The notes below the pieces were generated by a model. It did not search any database. It saw nothing but the letters and a program-made list of their open reading frames with translations, and was not told the origin of the DNA. From Rosellinia necatrix (lineage: Eukaryota > Ascomycota > Sordariomycetes > Xylariales > Xylariaceae), in assembly GCA_021209875.1 (NCBI GenBank), contig JAGYVD010000003.1:1984001-2048000 (forward strand): DNA of 64,000 bases. The letters run 5' to 3'. This document shows positions 24,758 to 37,035 of the stretch, piece after piece (the first letter of the stretch is position 1; the number at the start of each line of letters is the position of its first letter). The position numbers were made by a program, and so were the translations under genes.

Positions 24758-25900
24758 TTAAGGCGATACCGTATTAAATATGGCACATAAATGTTTTGAA
24801 TACATAGGAGGGACAGATGACTTCGCTACATGCTTCTTTATAGATGCCCAGCATTGTCCGAGATACATTTTAGACCAGCTTATGTGCTACCTCCCCCAAT
24901 ACCTAACTCACATCAGCCAAACTAGCTAGTCAAATCGAGGAGAAGCAATGGAGATTGAATTATACCCAAATGCCCGAATCGGGAACGGCTCATGTCTCGC
25001 ATTTCGCGACGCGAAGTGGTTGGGACGCTGTGGCTCGCACTCATCCTAACTCTAAGCGCCTAAATGGCCTCAGAGTGGGGCGTATGTGGTAACTTGACTG
25101 GATGCCAGCGCCTAAGTGAAAGATTAGGGACCCGTGAGATTGGTTGGCCCTAGGTAACTTGGCAGGCGGATGGGGGAGGAATCTCTAACGCCATGACGCA
25201 ATACCACTTTTGACACCCAATCAGCACTTGGCTCCTATCTGGAACAGGCATGGCTCTCGACAACAAAGGGCCTCATTTGGCCCCCTTTGACAACGAAGGA
25301 AGCCAGATTTCTCTTTGCTTGGGTGAGAAGGGAGGGGGGTTCGCATTACGACATTAAAGCGACATCAAAGAGGCGATCCCGAGCTCTACGACTAATCATA
25401 CTACTTGAAATTGATTGATGATGCAAAATTGCTTTGTGCACCGGTATATCTTCTAACGATCGATGTAGACAAAGACGTCAAATGAACAGGGATCTGTGGG
25501 CGGTAAATAGACGCCAGTGAACAATCCAGGCCTAGTAAGTACCTAGGTAGTTTGATTATTTTAGGTGTCCCCCGCTGGCATCCCTGTCATTAAAAGGATA
25601 TCTCTTGGCGAATGAATAACCGCCTGTCAACTATATCTAGGTTTGGGGGTTTAACTTCAAGGTCGGCAAGGTGAACATGTTGCTTGTGACGTGAGGTACT
25701 TGTTATATAGGTCTAGTATACCTAGTACTTAATATATCCCTTCGTTGCTTTTTCTTGACGTATTTCTTTCCAATCTCTCCTTCCCAAGGCAAATCTGCAA
25801 ATTATACCACCGCATCCTTCAGACAACTGGTTGTCAGAAGCACGACGATTTTTATCCTCTCCAATTCTTTTTTCCTCGATCCATTTTAGTGGTATTAGAT
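24758..25900. other. intergenic region
   Basis: No gene seen. Contains CCTAGGTAG-like words near 25540-25560 and 25700-25735. Pyrimidine-rich leader before the SUR7-family start. Confidence 0.5.
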
Positions 25901-26997
25901 ATGCCTACTGCAGGGCAGCCCTCATTGGGGTTATTGGTACCGCCAGTTCTCATTTCGTTTGTGGCCTTCGTGCTCGCACTCATCGCCCTCTTGGCTGGAA
26001 CCGGGCCACAGCAAGAAGCTCTAGAACCTTATCACATCATCGCAGTACGTCTGGCAATTCGAGCGATCCGATTCTGATATACTGGTGGCTAACCGAAATC
26101 CTCATAGGTTAACTTGTCCAACTTCGGTCAAGACCTTATTCCGTCATCAACATCCGACCCTCAGCCATCAGAAACGGGCGATAGCAGTTTGTTTGACCAG
26201 ATCTTGGACGACGCACGTGGTATCGGCCAAGACATTTCGGACGGTATCAACAACATTACCAATGGAATTGCCGACCAGATCGTCGAGGAGCTGGGTATCT
26301 CCGAATGGTATAGCCTGCACATCATGACTCTTTGCGAGGGAATGTTTTCGCCAAATGCGTCCAAGCCCGGTGCATGGTATAACATGACCAATTGCACATC
26401 GCAGCAGGGAGGAGGTAAGCGATTCCCTTGACACCCGTAGCCCGGATTCGTTATTAACTTCTATCTTCTCTAGTCAGGCTAAACCTAAGCGAAATCCTCG
26501 ACCACGAGATCCGGGCTGGCCCACTAGCTATCAATCTCAACCAAGCCCCAGTTCCGGACGCGGTCCAAAAAGCCATCGACGCCGTCAACGGCGCACTTCT
26601 TGCGCTGCTTGTTTTCTACGCGCTCGCGAGTGGCCTCGCCGGGCTATCATTCCTGCTCAGCTTGGCGGTCCTTGTCCTGCTGCGGAAGAAGGTCACGAAG
26701 CCACTCATCTGGGCCAACATCGCTATCGCCGGGCTCGGTACTTTGATCCTCCTAATCGGAAGCGCGGTCGTCACCTACGTCAACAATAAAGGTGTTCAGG
26801 AGATTAACGACGCCGGCGAGGATGTGGGCATATCGGGCATCAGGGGATCCAAGTTCATTGCCCTTTCTTGGGTCACTTTCGGTCTCATGCTTGTCCTATC
26901 GCTCTACTGGGTACTGGCAACGCTTAAATATACGCGGAGATGGGTCGTCCTTGCAGACAGCCCCCGTCATCGCGGGGAAAAGACGCTTCCATATTGA
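25901..26997 (+). CDS. SUR7/PalI-family four-helix membrane protein
   Basis: A fungal claudin-like membrane protein. Family members sit in eisosomes or at the cell cortex, or act in ambient pH signalling. Exons 25901-26044, 26108-26414 and 26474-26997 give 324 residues. Membrane helix 1 lies near residues 9-34. A large external loop follows with N-glycosylation sites (NNIT, NMTN) and two cysteines spaced as in the family (MTLCEGMFSPN then NMTNCTS). Three more helices occur at ALLALLVFYALASGLAG, IAIAGLGTLILLIGSAV and FIALSWVTFGLMLVLSLYWV, and the tail is short and basic. The start is the ATG at 25901; upstream in-frame sequence is leader-like. The specific paralogue cannot be assigned. Confidence 0.88.
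26045..26107 (+). other. intron 1 of the SUR7-family gene
   Basis: GTACGT donor and CTCATAG acceptor, 63 bases, phase 0. Confidence 0.85.
26415..26473 (+). other. intron 2 of the SUR7-family gene
   Basis: GTAAGC donor and CTCTAG acceptor, 59 bases, phase 1. It joins QQGG to VRLNLSEIL. Confidence 0.85.
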
Positions 26998-27664
26998 GAC
27001 TGCAGGCGATGTTGATCGGATGGCTATTTAACGCCAATGTATGTGCGATGGCGGCAATCCTGGACTAAAACAAGCGTGGAAGGCAAGGTGGCTTCAGTTG
27101 AATCCAAGATTCTAACTCTTGGTTTGGCGTTCGGTATCGGTTCCAGCTGGCAAGATACCTCTCTAGACATAGGATAGATCCCAGAGCGGGTTGGCAGGCA
27201 CAACCGCTTCTCCTTCGGTGGGAGGAAGGCAGGTAGCAATACTTGGTACTATATAATAATAATAATGAACCAGTTCTCGTCACATGTTGATCTCGCCAGG
27301 ATAAGGCATCCGAGAGTGTTACAGACGCAGGGGTGATATCATGCGTTCCTCCTACCTGGACAAAGGCAGACTTGATTGCCGTCTCCCCACATTAAGAAGC
27401 GAACCCACGATCCCTCTAAGCTACAAGTAACCTAGCCCGACTGCCTACCCGCGCAGTGCATAATCATTTCGCCCCATCCTCCTTCCTCCTGATCGATCGA
27501 ACCATATTTGTACTACAGCGCAGATACAGCAAGCACCACCTACCTACTGTGCACTAGATAATTAGCAGCCGGCAACTTCGCCTAAAGAAGTGACAGTCCG
27601 GCCAACCTTGCTTCGTCTCATAGTTGAATTAGTCTTCCCTCCCACATCTGTTTCCCCCTACGTA
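26998..27664. other. intergenic region
   Basis: Spacer between two same-strand membrane-protein genes. No gene seen; one short AAT repeat near 27253-27266. Confidence 0.5.
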
Positions 27665-28551
27665 ATGACTCCATCAATGCCGCCCGCCTTCGACTCGTCC
27701 GTCTCCGATGAGGAGCGGCGAAGCTTACTTGAGCAGGGTGAAGAACGGGCAAAGCGCATGTTCACGGGGTTTATTGACTTTGCCTTTTCCGGCAATATCC
27801 TCGAGATTGCATTCGGATTAATGTCAGTTAACACATCTCCTAGCTCTCTATCTCCCTGTGTATTCGTCGCTGCCAGCCGTGTTTGGTGTCCTCGCCAAGC
27901 CGCCGTGTTCTCATCTACATATGTACCCAGAGTGTAGTCCAATGGGGGTCACCTCTCTTCTCACTGACACCGACGGACACTGACGGGAGGCACAATTCAA
28001 CAGTTTAGCCAATGCCTTCACGACGGTCACAACCTCCTTCGTCAATGACATTCTTCTTCCGCCCTTATCCATACTGCTCCCCTTGAACCGCAACATGGAC
28101 GAGAAGTTCTTCGTTCTTAGACCGGGCCCCAAATACGAGGAGCAGAACGGGTACAACACGATCGATCTAGCGCAGCAGGACGGTGCCGTAGTTCTGGCCT
28201 ATGGGTGGGTATTCGCTATAATGGTTACTATAATTGCCATAGACTCTGCGCTACGGTTTTAATGCCATCTGCTTACTTAAGTAACTATCGCGTTAGTGTA
28301 TTTATCCGCCATATTGTCAGCTTTCTCTGTCTTGGCGCTATGCTCTACGCTCTCGCCTGTTTATACCAGTTCTTCTCCAAAGAGGACTTCATCAAACACA
28401 CTATCAAATGCCGCTATTGCAAGAAACGCGTAAGCGAGAAGGTTCGTGTCCAACGCTTATAGGCCGACTTGGATCACTCTGACTCGTCTAGGCGATACGC
28501 TGTATCAATTGCACTAGCTGGCTTGATGGTCGCGAAGAGCGAATGCGCTGA
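27665..28551 (+). CDS. MscL-type large-conductance mechanosensitive channel with zinc-ribbon-like tail
   Basis: MscL opens under membrane tension to release osmolytes. It is mainly prokaryotic, but homologues occur in fungi. Four exons (27665-27822, 28004-28204, 28297-28441, 28492-28551) give 187 residues. Helix 1 and its approach read FIDFAFSGNILEIAFGL and ANAFTTVTTSFVNDILLPPL, the conserved MscL N-terminal half. The loop is longer than in bacteria (LNRNMDEKFFVLRPGPKYEE). Helix 2 is VFIRHIVSFLCLGAMLYAL. The tail has CRYC and CINC, two CxxC pairs 15 residues apart, suggesting a small zinc ribbon instead of the bacterial helix bundle; the family assignment comes from the N-terminal half. All splice joins keep frame. 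The last intron is 50 bases and uses a weak GTTCGT donor. Confidence 0.88.
27823..28003 (+). other. intron 1 of the MscL gene
   Basis: GTCAGT donor and CAACAG acceptor, 181 bases. It splits the first membrane helix. Confidence 0.8.
28205..28296 (+). other. intron 2 of the MscL gene
   Basis: GTGGGT donor and GCGTTAG acceptor, 92 bases. It precedes the second helix. Confidence 0.75.
28442..28491 (+). other. intron 3 of the MscL gene
   Basis: GTTCGT donor, CTGAC branch and GTCTAG acceptor, 50 bases. Splicing brings the two CxxC pairs into one chain. Confidence 0.75.
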
Positions 28552-28814
28552 GGGTTAGCTCCATTCTCATCGCGCGCACATCCACGTTTACTCATAAACC
28601 CGAGGGGCTCATCCCTTCTCGTACTCGGATGCGAGACACCACGCTATTTACTGCATATTGTATCGAAGCCGGAGCTTAGGGTGATTCCATGATAAGACCA
28701 GCTGGCCGTCGTTCTAGCCCCGATTATATCAGCATTTGCATTGATACAACACTACCAGGTCGCGGATATGTATGTATATATAGACGCCAATCTCGATAGA
28801 AAGAAGCGATCGAT

Positions 28815-30330
28815 CTAAGCTCTGTTATCTTCGCGCTTCTTTTTCATGCATGGCCCCCAAAACTTGGTCGGAGTGCCCGTCGGTAGAGGCGGGAATCCTC
28901 CTCCCGGGAAACCAGTCGGGAAGCCAGCTGGCGGGGTGAATGACCCCGTTGGCGCCCCCGGAGGGAATCCAGTCGGGAACCCGGTCGGGAATCCAGTAGG
29001 AAATCCACCTGGAGGAATGGTGAAATTCCATCTGGGGGAGGTATCGACGCCGCCTTCCTTATAATACCAGGCGCCGGCCGAGACCATGGCATCGTAGTCG
29101 GCAGTCCCGTTAATACCAATAGTGGCCCACATGAGCAATCCATCCTCAGGATCCTCGCTTAGCATAACATAATCTAAGAAGGGATCATAGTCACGGCTCG
29201 CTTGCTGTGCAGCCAGGAAGTCTTCGCTGTTGTAACTTAATCGCATCGGGTTCCGTGAATAAGGACTCATGCCCTCGATAGCATTGATCAGCTCCTGGTC
29301 GAAGTAAAGTTGCCCAACTATGGCACTTCATGTCAGTAATTTTCATTTCCAATATTCTCCATAAGTTGCCGAGTTACTCACTATGGTTGACAGTACCGCC
29401 GGTATATGTCCCATTGTCAAGAAGCTTGCCAGCGCGGTTGCTGGTGACATGGATGTGGTTAACACGTCCTTGGTAATGACCTGGGAATAATGTATCGAAG
29501 TTGGCTACACCCTCTAGGTCCGAAATCTGCACGCCGCGTAAAAACGTGGTGTTCAGACCCGCGCCAGCCACTACGCCCGAGTAGACGCCTGTTGCGTTCG
29601 CGTGCCATACATCGACTAGCATGTTGGGGACCGGGGCGCATGTTGAGATGTCGACTACAATAACGTAATCATTAGGCATCGTGGTTGCCTTCGAGAGCAT
29701 ATGAGCATACAGGCTTACCAAACTGAAGATCTAAGTGAACTGGAATGCCCTCTTGGCCCTCTATGATGTTCGAGCGGATGAATTCGCCACCAACCCAATA
29801 CGGCCCAATGATCGTCTCAGGTGCGAGCCCAATGGTAGAATTAGACGCGAATATCGTATTGTGCGGAGTCGTCTTCGACCAGTCTCTGTGCGCATCTGTT
29901 TGGTCGTGGCACGTTTGGAGGTACTCGTCTAGAATATCCTGATTCTGTCTGGCTCTCATGCGTGCTAGTCCCCAGAGTTAATGATTTAGATCATGCCCCT
30001 ATGATCATATCGCCCCAGCTGTCTTGTGATGGACTGACGGAATGTATGGGTATTATGAGCAGGGACAAGATATTTCAACCTACTATGTTCGATGTCTCGC
30101 TTCTCACGAAGCTCGGAGGCCTTAGCGGCACGTCGCAAAGCCGCCCTTCGCGCCATTGTTTGCCCATTCTGGCTATTCTTGCACTTGGCTAATGCTGCCT
30201 CTGCATTCTTGATCCCAACTTCGTTATGGTGTAGATCTCGTCGGCGCTTTGCTATATCGTGATGCTCACCTGGGTGTGCGATACTCACACCACAGAGAGC
30301 CGCTAGCGAAAGGATGCGAAGACTCACCAT
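28815..30330 (-). CDS. secreted intradiol ring-cleavage dioxygenase
   Basis: A non-heme Fe(III) enzyme family that opens catechol-type rings between the hydroxyls. Secreted fungal members are thought to act on lignin- or plant-derived aromatics. Four exons: 30330-30084, 29964-29719, 29654-29382 and 29317-28815, with introns of 119, 64 and 64 bases, giving 422 residues. The N-terminus MVSLRILSLAALCGVSIAHP is a signal peptide. A charged region with KRRR follows. Likely iron ligands are the Tyr in GPYWVGGE, the Tyr in ATGVYSG and the two His in GHYQGRVNHIHV. The C-terminal tail is low-complexity, rich in Gly, Phe, Pro and Thr (repeated GFPT units), then a short basic end (KKKRED). The tail is probably a flexible extension. 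Confidence 0.9.
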
Positions 30331-32111
30331 TGTAGCCGTTAGGTGAGGATTGCCCGTAGGTGTGATCTATTAGTTCGAAGCGGCAGGACTACCCACTCAG
30401 TTTTTGCTCTTCCATCCTAGCTATATGGATCACGATTTTATATATGCATTCATTTTTCTATACTGTCTGGAGCAGTTGAGGCTATCAACCGGCCACGAAT
30501 GTCAACCAATCTCTATCCCCGGATATCAGCTTAGCCGCGAGCTGGTCCATTACGTGGACTTCGCAAGTCGTCGCCGACCCGACTGGTCAGTTGATATTGG
30601 TTCAGGGTTGCGCGTCGGTTCGCTGAAGGATGTGGCACGACTTCATTTAATTGCGACTATATGGTCAACTCCCCATCTGCCGGCCTCTACTGTCTATAAC
30701 GTTGCCCTTACCCCAAGCAACCCTTCAGGTACGGTATATACCCTCGGTGTGCCGAGAGACAATGCCTAATCCGCATGTCTAGACCTGTACCCCAATTCGG
30801 CCTGAAGCTTTTCCACGCTAGGCGGCTGAATTGTGTGAACCCTATAAACGACATTTACCCCAGATTGGCCACGCTGCCGATCATTATAATCGCGAGATTC
30901 TCTTCGGTGTTTTAGATACGTACTCCACACTTTACTTGCCTTACGCGTTTGCCGACCCAAATGGCTACAAACATAGCGGATAAGCCACTTGGGTTGAGTG
31001 GCGAAATAGCTGTAAAGGAGGTAGCTAGAGTATACGTTTCGGCCCGACGGCGACTTGAGAGCGGCAAGCATCATATCGTCCGTCGCCAATTGGAATCTCT
31101 ATAATCCGATGCTTTTCAAATGAATTTACTTAAGTTATTCCTAGCAGATGCAATATCTACCCTCACCCACGTAGGCATCGGAAGCGTTGAGTCCAGTATC
31201 GACCCGCCGTTGCTGCATCCATTTCTTCTCTTACACCTATTTCCCCGGCTTTATCTACCGTTATCTAGCCCAGTCACCAAAATCGGTATATTTATTAAGC
31301 AAGAGATGCATGGCCGCTTGCACCAAGTTGTCCCGACTCCAATCTCCCATGAAATTGCACTGATTAGACGGAGATGCGCGGAGTTGTCCACCAACCGCAA
31401 GTGTCATCAAATATACGAGTACCAGTCATGGGGTCGATTGGGATATGATAAAGACTTGAAGAAAAAAAACTCGAGGGCTGATTTCTTTTCTTCTTTTCTT
31501 AAACAAGAGTTGAATTATCCTTTTTTTCTTTGAACGAAACCATGATTACTTACATACCAACAGAGGGCCGTCGTTTTTTTTTACGAGCAGGCAAACCACC
31601 CGTGCAATAAGGGATGCATAAAATAAATTTCGGCCTCAATCGCATATGACTAGTATTTTATCATATCGCCCATATCGGTGTTCCATAAAACCAGATTAGT
31701 CACTCTACATCTTCGTTTCTTTCCATTCTCCGGCAATCAGGGATCGTCTACTACGCCCGAGTCCTATAGAGAACGTCATGTCCCACCCCAAATAAAACGC
31801 GCGGCATATGGCGGTGTAAAAGTTATGCATAAGCTTATAGATCTCACAGGTCGCCTAATATTTCACACGGAATCGATGGTATAGGATGACGTCGGAGCGC
31901 GCCCGAATTGCTCTTGATGGAATATGCATATGATTCATTTCATTCATTAAGGAGTGTATAGTGTGTATGTATATACGACGCCTCGGCGTCACCAAAAGGA
32001 CCGTTCCCATTTCATTAAGTACCCATAAGCTCAACTCCCCACGGCATCTCTAGATCTAAACTGATCGCGCTACTGGAGCCCTCGCCATTAGGCGGGAGGA
32101 GGGGGGGGGCT
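30331..32111. other. intergenic region without a recognisable gene
   Basis: One 107-codon minus-strand frame near 30766-31089 has no ATG start and no recognised domain. Otherwise nothing coding is visible. Confidence 0.45.
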
Positions 32112-32571
32112 CTAGACGCAGTAGGGCAGGTTGTTGATGGGCTTGCAGGTGGTCTTCTTGGGGCATTTGCCGCCGTCCTAGCACACGGAAGAGCGTCAGT
32201 AATTTTCTTTCTCTGAGCTTACGAATTCTGCAGGGATGTGGTGCCGTCTGTTCCGCTATTCAACAAAAAAAAAAAAAAAAAAAGGGGAAGGGGAAGGGGT
32301 AGAGATGAGATGAGATGAGATGAGAGAGAAAGTATGACGAAAGGCAACTTTTGAAGGAAGGACTGCCGTTCAAGAAGAAGAAGAAGAAGAAGAAAAGGGT
32401 GGGGAGGGGGGAACGAACCAGCCACGTTCCGTCGACGTTGCACACGAGCCAGCCTGAGTTGTCGGGCTTGCACGCGTATGAAGGGGGCGTGCACTGCGCT
32501 CCGCGGGCGTCGAGGCCAGTTGAGGCGGCGAGGGCCGTGGCGACGAGAGCGGCAATAGCGAGGAACTGCAT
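32112..32571 (-). CDS. small secreted cysteine-rich protein
   Basis: Function unknown; of the effector-candidate or SSCP kind. Exon 1 (32571-32419) and exon 2 (32177-32112) flank a 241-base intron, giving 72 residues. The signal peptide is MQFLAIAALVATALAAS. The mature part holds six cysteines, the first in ARGAQCTPPSYAC and the last as YCV at the C-terminus, consistent with three disulfides. The join reads VDGTWLDGGKCPKKTTC. The donor is GTTCGT, weaker than usual. The intron is packed with simple repeats: poly-A, GAGAT units and AAG units. No homologous fold could be assigned. Confidence 0.78.
32178..32418 (-). repeat. repeat-rich intron of the small secreted protein gene
   Basis: Contains poly-A near 32263-32282, about five ATGAG units near 32302-32324 and (AAG)n near 32374-32396, inside a 241-base intron. 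Unusually unstable sequence for such a short gene. Confidence 0.7.
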
Positions 32572-33731
32572 GTTGTCTAAGGGGGGGGAGGAGAGAGGAT
32601 TATAGGAATCTTGAGCGAAGGCTTGAAATTAGGATTCGTGATCGGTTGTGGAGGTGGCTTGGAGTGAGTGCGATGTTGTGATGAGGACTGGTGATGTTGC
32701 GATTCTATAAGACGAGCGACAGCTGGGCTCTTTATAGGCACGAGCATGATAGCTACCTTGGAGGGTTCTATTCCGAGTATGTGTACCACCGAACGAACGT
32801 CTGATTCATTCAGAGGAGATCTTCTCCCTTGCCTGCCCGTGGTAGCATATTCGGCGCGCACTATTGTTCTACACGACGTCTAATTGTTCAGCTTTGGGAT
32901 GCCGCATCGGGCTGAGTGAGAGTTCACCGAATCATCTAGGCTGCCCCGCAAGCCTCAATACGATCATGGCGTCTTTAGCTTACCCAGTGGTGCTGGCGAT
33001 GTTTATTTAGGACTACGCCAATGACTCTAAGCTGTCATCCGCTAGCGCTGTGAGATCCCCATCACTTGACTTGGCTAGCGGGCAACAATACGAACTCCGA
33101 AAACTGGCGGAGCCCGATCCTTTCAGCTATAGTATGAAGCAAACTTCGTGTTAACTTCGCAATGGTCAGATAAAAACCTTTGTTCGATCTACCATGCGAT
33201 TTTGGAATGTCTCTATTATCCCCGAGTCATACGAGCCTGACTCGTCCCCCCAAAGCAAAGACACTACTAAATGCCACAAGCGGCACTGCCACGGGATTCA
33301 GCCTTAGCTGTATAACAAGCCTGCCGGGATCGCACTACGTAATTGTAAATGACAGCTGCCAATCCTCTTCAGCATTTAGCTGACATGGCTGATTTCAACC
33401 ACTATGAGCCGCAGCATGGTCGGCCTATGCAGTACTCGTGGTGGCGAATCGGATTTTCGAGCGATCGGGCCACTATGAATTAGGTGACAAAGAGCGACTC
33501 TTGAGTGAACAAAAGCCGGGGAACCGTGGTCATCCTATAAGCTGACGATCCGAATCGCCCAGGTCCTCCATCTCAAGTGGAAAGGATTAACAGCCAAAAG
33601 TCCGATAGTCCCTTGGCAGTGGTATGCCTCGGTGTTCATTCAAACCCATGGTCTGGGAGGGACGGTTGATGCGAAATCGCTACGTCACTCTCGTGTTGTC
33701 ATGATTTGATTGAAGCGAGTCTCGACCCTTC
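32572..33731. other. intergenic region
   Basis: No gene seen between the secreted protein start and the end of the EED gene. Confidence 0.45.
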
Positions 33732-35872
33732 CTATTCTGCGAGGTTCGATACAAAGCCGTTGTCGGATACCTGTGGCCTAGTAAGAATACAGGGAGCGAA
33801 AGTCGCCTGCCGTTTCATCGGAGGTTTGGCTTGTTGGACGTCGCTTACGATATCTCTCTTGGCCCAACGCTGTAAAACAATAGCGAGATTCTTGCTCCCT
33901 ACGACCACACACCAGTCGCCTTGAGAGCTCCATGCGACTTGGCGTCCAACAAAGTCCTTAACAGTGATGTTGCTCTGCGCATGGGCTCTGACAGGTGTGT
34001 CCACGCGGGTCAAGTCATACTTACCTTCCCACGATTCAAGTGTCTCTTGCCCGTAGTCGGCATTGATATCGACGTGGGTTTCGCAATCCACGCTGCCCGT
34101 ACGGCCGGAGAATTCCGAGTCCCTATCACTCGCAGCGTCTTTCAGCTTGTTAACCGCATCACCCTTATGTCTATGCTGAATTGGCACCAGCCAACCCGGA
34201 CGATGGACGGGTTTTAACGGGTCTCGGCCCGGATCTCTTATATCATTTACAAAATCATGATAGCCCAATAAACGGCCAAGGTCCCAGAAGAAAATAGCCG
34301 AGTGAGCATTGCCAAATGCGAGAACTGGGTGCTTTCCCTCAGTATGATAGAGCTTAAAGCGGAGGTAAAACTGATGGCCGCAGTTTGGTGTGTAGAACTG
34401 AAGCAGCCGTGTATATTGTGGAGGGCATGATGAAGCCGTCGCCGGTGCGAAGGCAGAGCGAGTAAGCCTTTCTGGATCGCTCGTTGTCGGAGCTTCAGAA
34501 GCCGCAGGGGGCGGGTCTTGTGATGAGAACCCCTCGATCCGCCAGAGGACAATAATATCTTCGTGGCAAGCCCGCGATAAAATAAGGTCGCCAAAAAAAG
34601 CCACGCTTTGGTAATCGTTAGTGACTTTGCTAGAGGAGTGCACGGTCACGACACATACCAGTCGACTATACCGCTATGCACCTCGGAGGTGAAGAAGTGC
34701 GGGTAGTGAATCACTACAGGTTCGGGTGGATTTCTGCCACTCTGCTTCGGCGGTAACTCAGGCAACGTCCACTACATGGTGTTAATAGCTACATACGCTG
34801 GATGTCAACCTCTCTAGCATACGTACTAAACAGACGACGTTATCGTGGCCAGCCGAGAGAACGTATCTACCAGTATTATGGAAGGCCTTCAAGTCATTAG
34901 TCACCGTCATTCAACAAGGATGATGTAGAATCTTGTAATAATTCAAGAAGCTTACCACTGTCAAAAGATGTGCCGAGTGGCCTTCTCCCGCAAGTAGGCA
35001 TACACATGGTTGTTTCGCCCATGCAGGATCGAGACTCCAGATACGAATAGTAGTGTCATCAGATGCCGATGCGACCAAAAGACTATTCGTAGGACATGTG
35101 GCCAGGTCATTGATTTCCTAGCTATGGGTGAGCTGCATTCAACCTAGAGAAATGTTAAGAACTCACACCTCCGTGGCCGACAAGGACCTATATAGTCACA
35201 TGTTCAGTCAGCGCACGCGCACCATCACGCTTGTTTGATCGTAGGGGATTGTTTACCTTCACCAATGTGCCTTTTATAACATCATAGACCTTTATTTTGG
35301 AATCTCGGCCGGCGACGCATAGCCAGGGTGCTTCCGTCTCCGGGTCTTTGGACCAAGTGCAGCTGCAATTCAACGCATCTTGCTACCGATGGTTAATTAA
35401 GATGGCTGCGGAGGAGCAAGCACACCGGGCGACTTACATCATCATCTCTAAATAATTGGACGAGCTCGTATGGAGGATTTATCTTATTTGAAAGCCGGTA
35501 GATAACAACCTGGCCGTTGTCAGACTAGGCTCCCGCCGATGGGCGCATGGGCAACGAACGTGTTTCTTACTAACTGCAGCAAAGATGGCATCATGAGTGT
35601 CATCCGCATACGGATAGAACTTGACGTCAAAAAACTCTAGTCTCACTGTCAGCACAGCTAGCCACAAAATCCACACGTCCCCCTCCGTACCTGTGTCTTG
35701 ATCGTCCGCCGACAGGTACTGAAAATCATCCTAGAAATGCAGGGAGGCTAACGGTTAGCCGAAATACCAACCGCCAATCTGGTAGTAGACGCCATGGCGG
35801 CCCTACCTCAAAGCCTATTGAGGCTCTCAGTCGAGGCAAGTCCCACTCGTCATGATTAACCGTTGACGGCAT
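33732..35872 (-). CDS. eed: EED/ESC WD40 subunit of Polycomb repressive complex 2
   Basis: EED is the beta-propeller that binds H3K27me3 and activates the methyltransferase of PRC2, which makes facultative heterochromatin in filamentous fungi. Ten exons give 536 residues: 35872-35807, 35730-35691, 35636-35575, 35524-35438, 35382-35257, 35187-35167, 35117-34956, 34886-34827, 34771-34659 and 34605-33732. All joins keep frame. Diagnostic stretches: TEFFDVKFYPYADD, QDALNCSCTWSKD, LVGHGGEINDLATCPTN, ASASDDTTIRIWSLD, LSAGHDNVVCLWTLPEL, HSGIVDCVAFFGDLILSRAC and AHSAIFFWDLGRLLGYHDF. The final blade is VAWSSQGDWCVVVGSKN. The last exon has a long charged insert with no WD motif. The first exon may extend upstream: WNWPGPNVVA precedes the chosen ATG in frame, after a possible acceptor, so the N-terminus is provisional. 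One exon is just 21 bases. Confidence 0.92.
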
Positions 35873-36300
35873 GGCTACCACATTCGGGCCAGGCCAGTTC
35901 CACGCCTATTGCAGGATAGTCGCGGCCCCCTTGTATAGACCGCCTATGAGGATAGTAGAGTATCCGACGTACCCCGACGTAGGCGAGAGCCACAATCTCG
36001 CGGTATAACCACCCACCTCTGCGCCTGAACACAAAAATGGCGTGAGTCGGTTCGCGGTCTTAGTGTCTCACCACGAAGACGAGACGCCGTCAATGCCCTA
36101 TTAACGAGGGCGTCAAGGCACAATGCGAGCGGCTGACGCGTTGGTAGATGGGAATTCCGGTTATAATGTCACGGGTCTGGGGATATGAAAGCACAAGAGG
36201 TATCTTAGGTATCTTTTGGTGCGTGCAGTTGGCTGCCACTGTCGTTTGTACCTCACAAATGCAAGCAGGTGCAAGCACGCCAAACTCAAATAAACACATT
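35873..36300. other. upstream region of the EED gene
   Basis: Probably promoter, leader and perhaps a missing first exon of the EED gene; no independent gene seen. Confidence 0.4.
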
Positions 36301-36945
36301 CACGCGATAGTTTGAGCCTCGTGTGGCGCAGCGTCTCCCCTGAACCTAATTACCTATACCACTTGTACAAGTACGTGCACAAGTACCTGGGTAGATACTT
36401 AGCTATGCCCCACAAGGCCGCCGTTTAACTGGGTCTGTCCGGGGTAGGTTAATTTGGGAAACAACTGGTACAGATCTCAACAACCCGACCGAGACCCGTC
36501 AGCAGCTGCCGCCTGCGAGTACCTGCGTAGTACCTAATCTCCAAGCTGTGGTCCCTACTTGTAGTGTAAGCTCCAGTTAAAGAGCCGGCCACGCAATTCT
36601 TCAACTCTAGTTTTACGAGTGGTATTGATATATTCGTCGCGAAACAAGAATGCAATACAATAAATACTATACCACGACACCGCCGTTGCCAAGGTAGCAA
36701 AAGCAGAACGTTGTTAGGCTGAGCACTTGACCGCCTGCAGCTGCTTATATACTATCATAGTTGTACTACAATACTACTGTGACAAGGTCAGTCTATCTCT
36801 ATCGTAAGTGTAAATGCTACCTATGCATAGCTACCAGTGGGGAGCAACAATATCGGTTCATATTTATCTATCACAGCTCCGACTGCAGGCAGTTCTAGAG
36901 ACGATTTATGCCATTGCATAAAGAGAAAAGTCAGAGGATTTTCAC

Positions 36946-37035
36946 AAGGTAGCCGCCCGTTATTCTGGCTTATATATGCGTGGTACATTGGTCCGTACCC
37001 CGTGGGGGCCCGGAGGCCGGGCTTGTCTCCGTGAC
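36946..37035. repeat. diverged direct repeat, copy A
   Basis: Contains AAGGTAG, CTTATATA, TGGTAC and the core GGCCCGGAGGCCGG in the same order as copy B at 37912. Differences include many transitions. It could be a solo-LTR or element-end remnant. Confidence 0.6.

Noticed and set aside
30766..31089. 107-codon minus-strand frame between the dioxygenase and small secreted protein genes
   Set aside because: Lacks an ATG and any motif or splice context; could be a decayed gene but I cannot support it.
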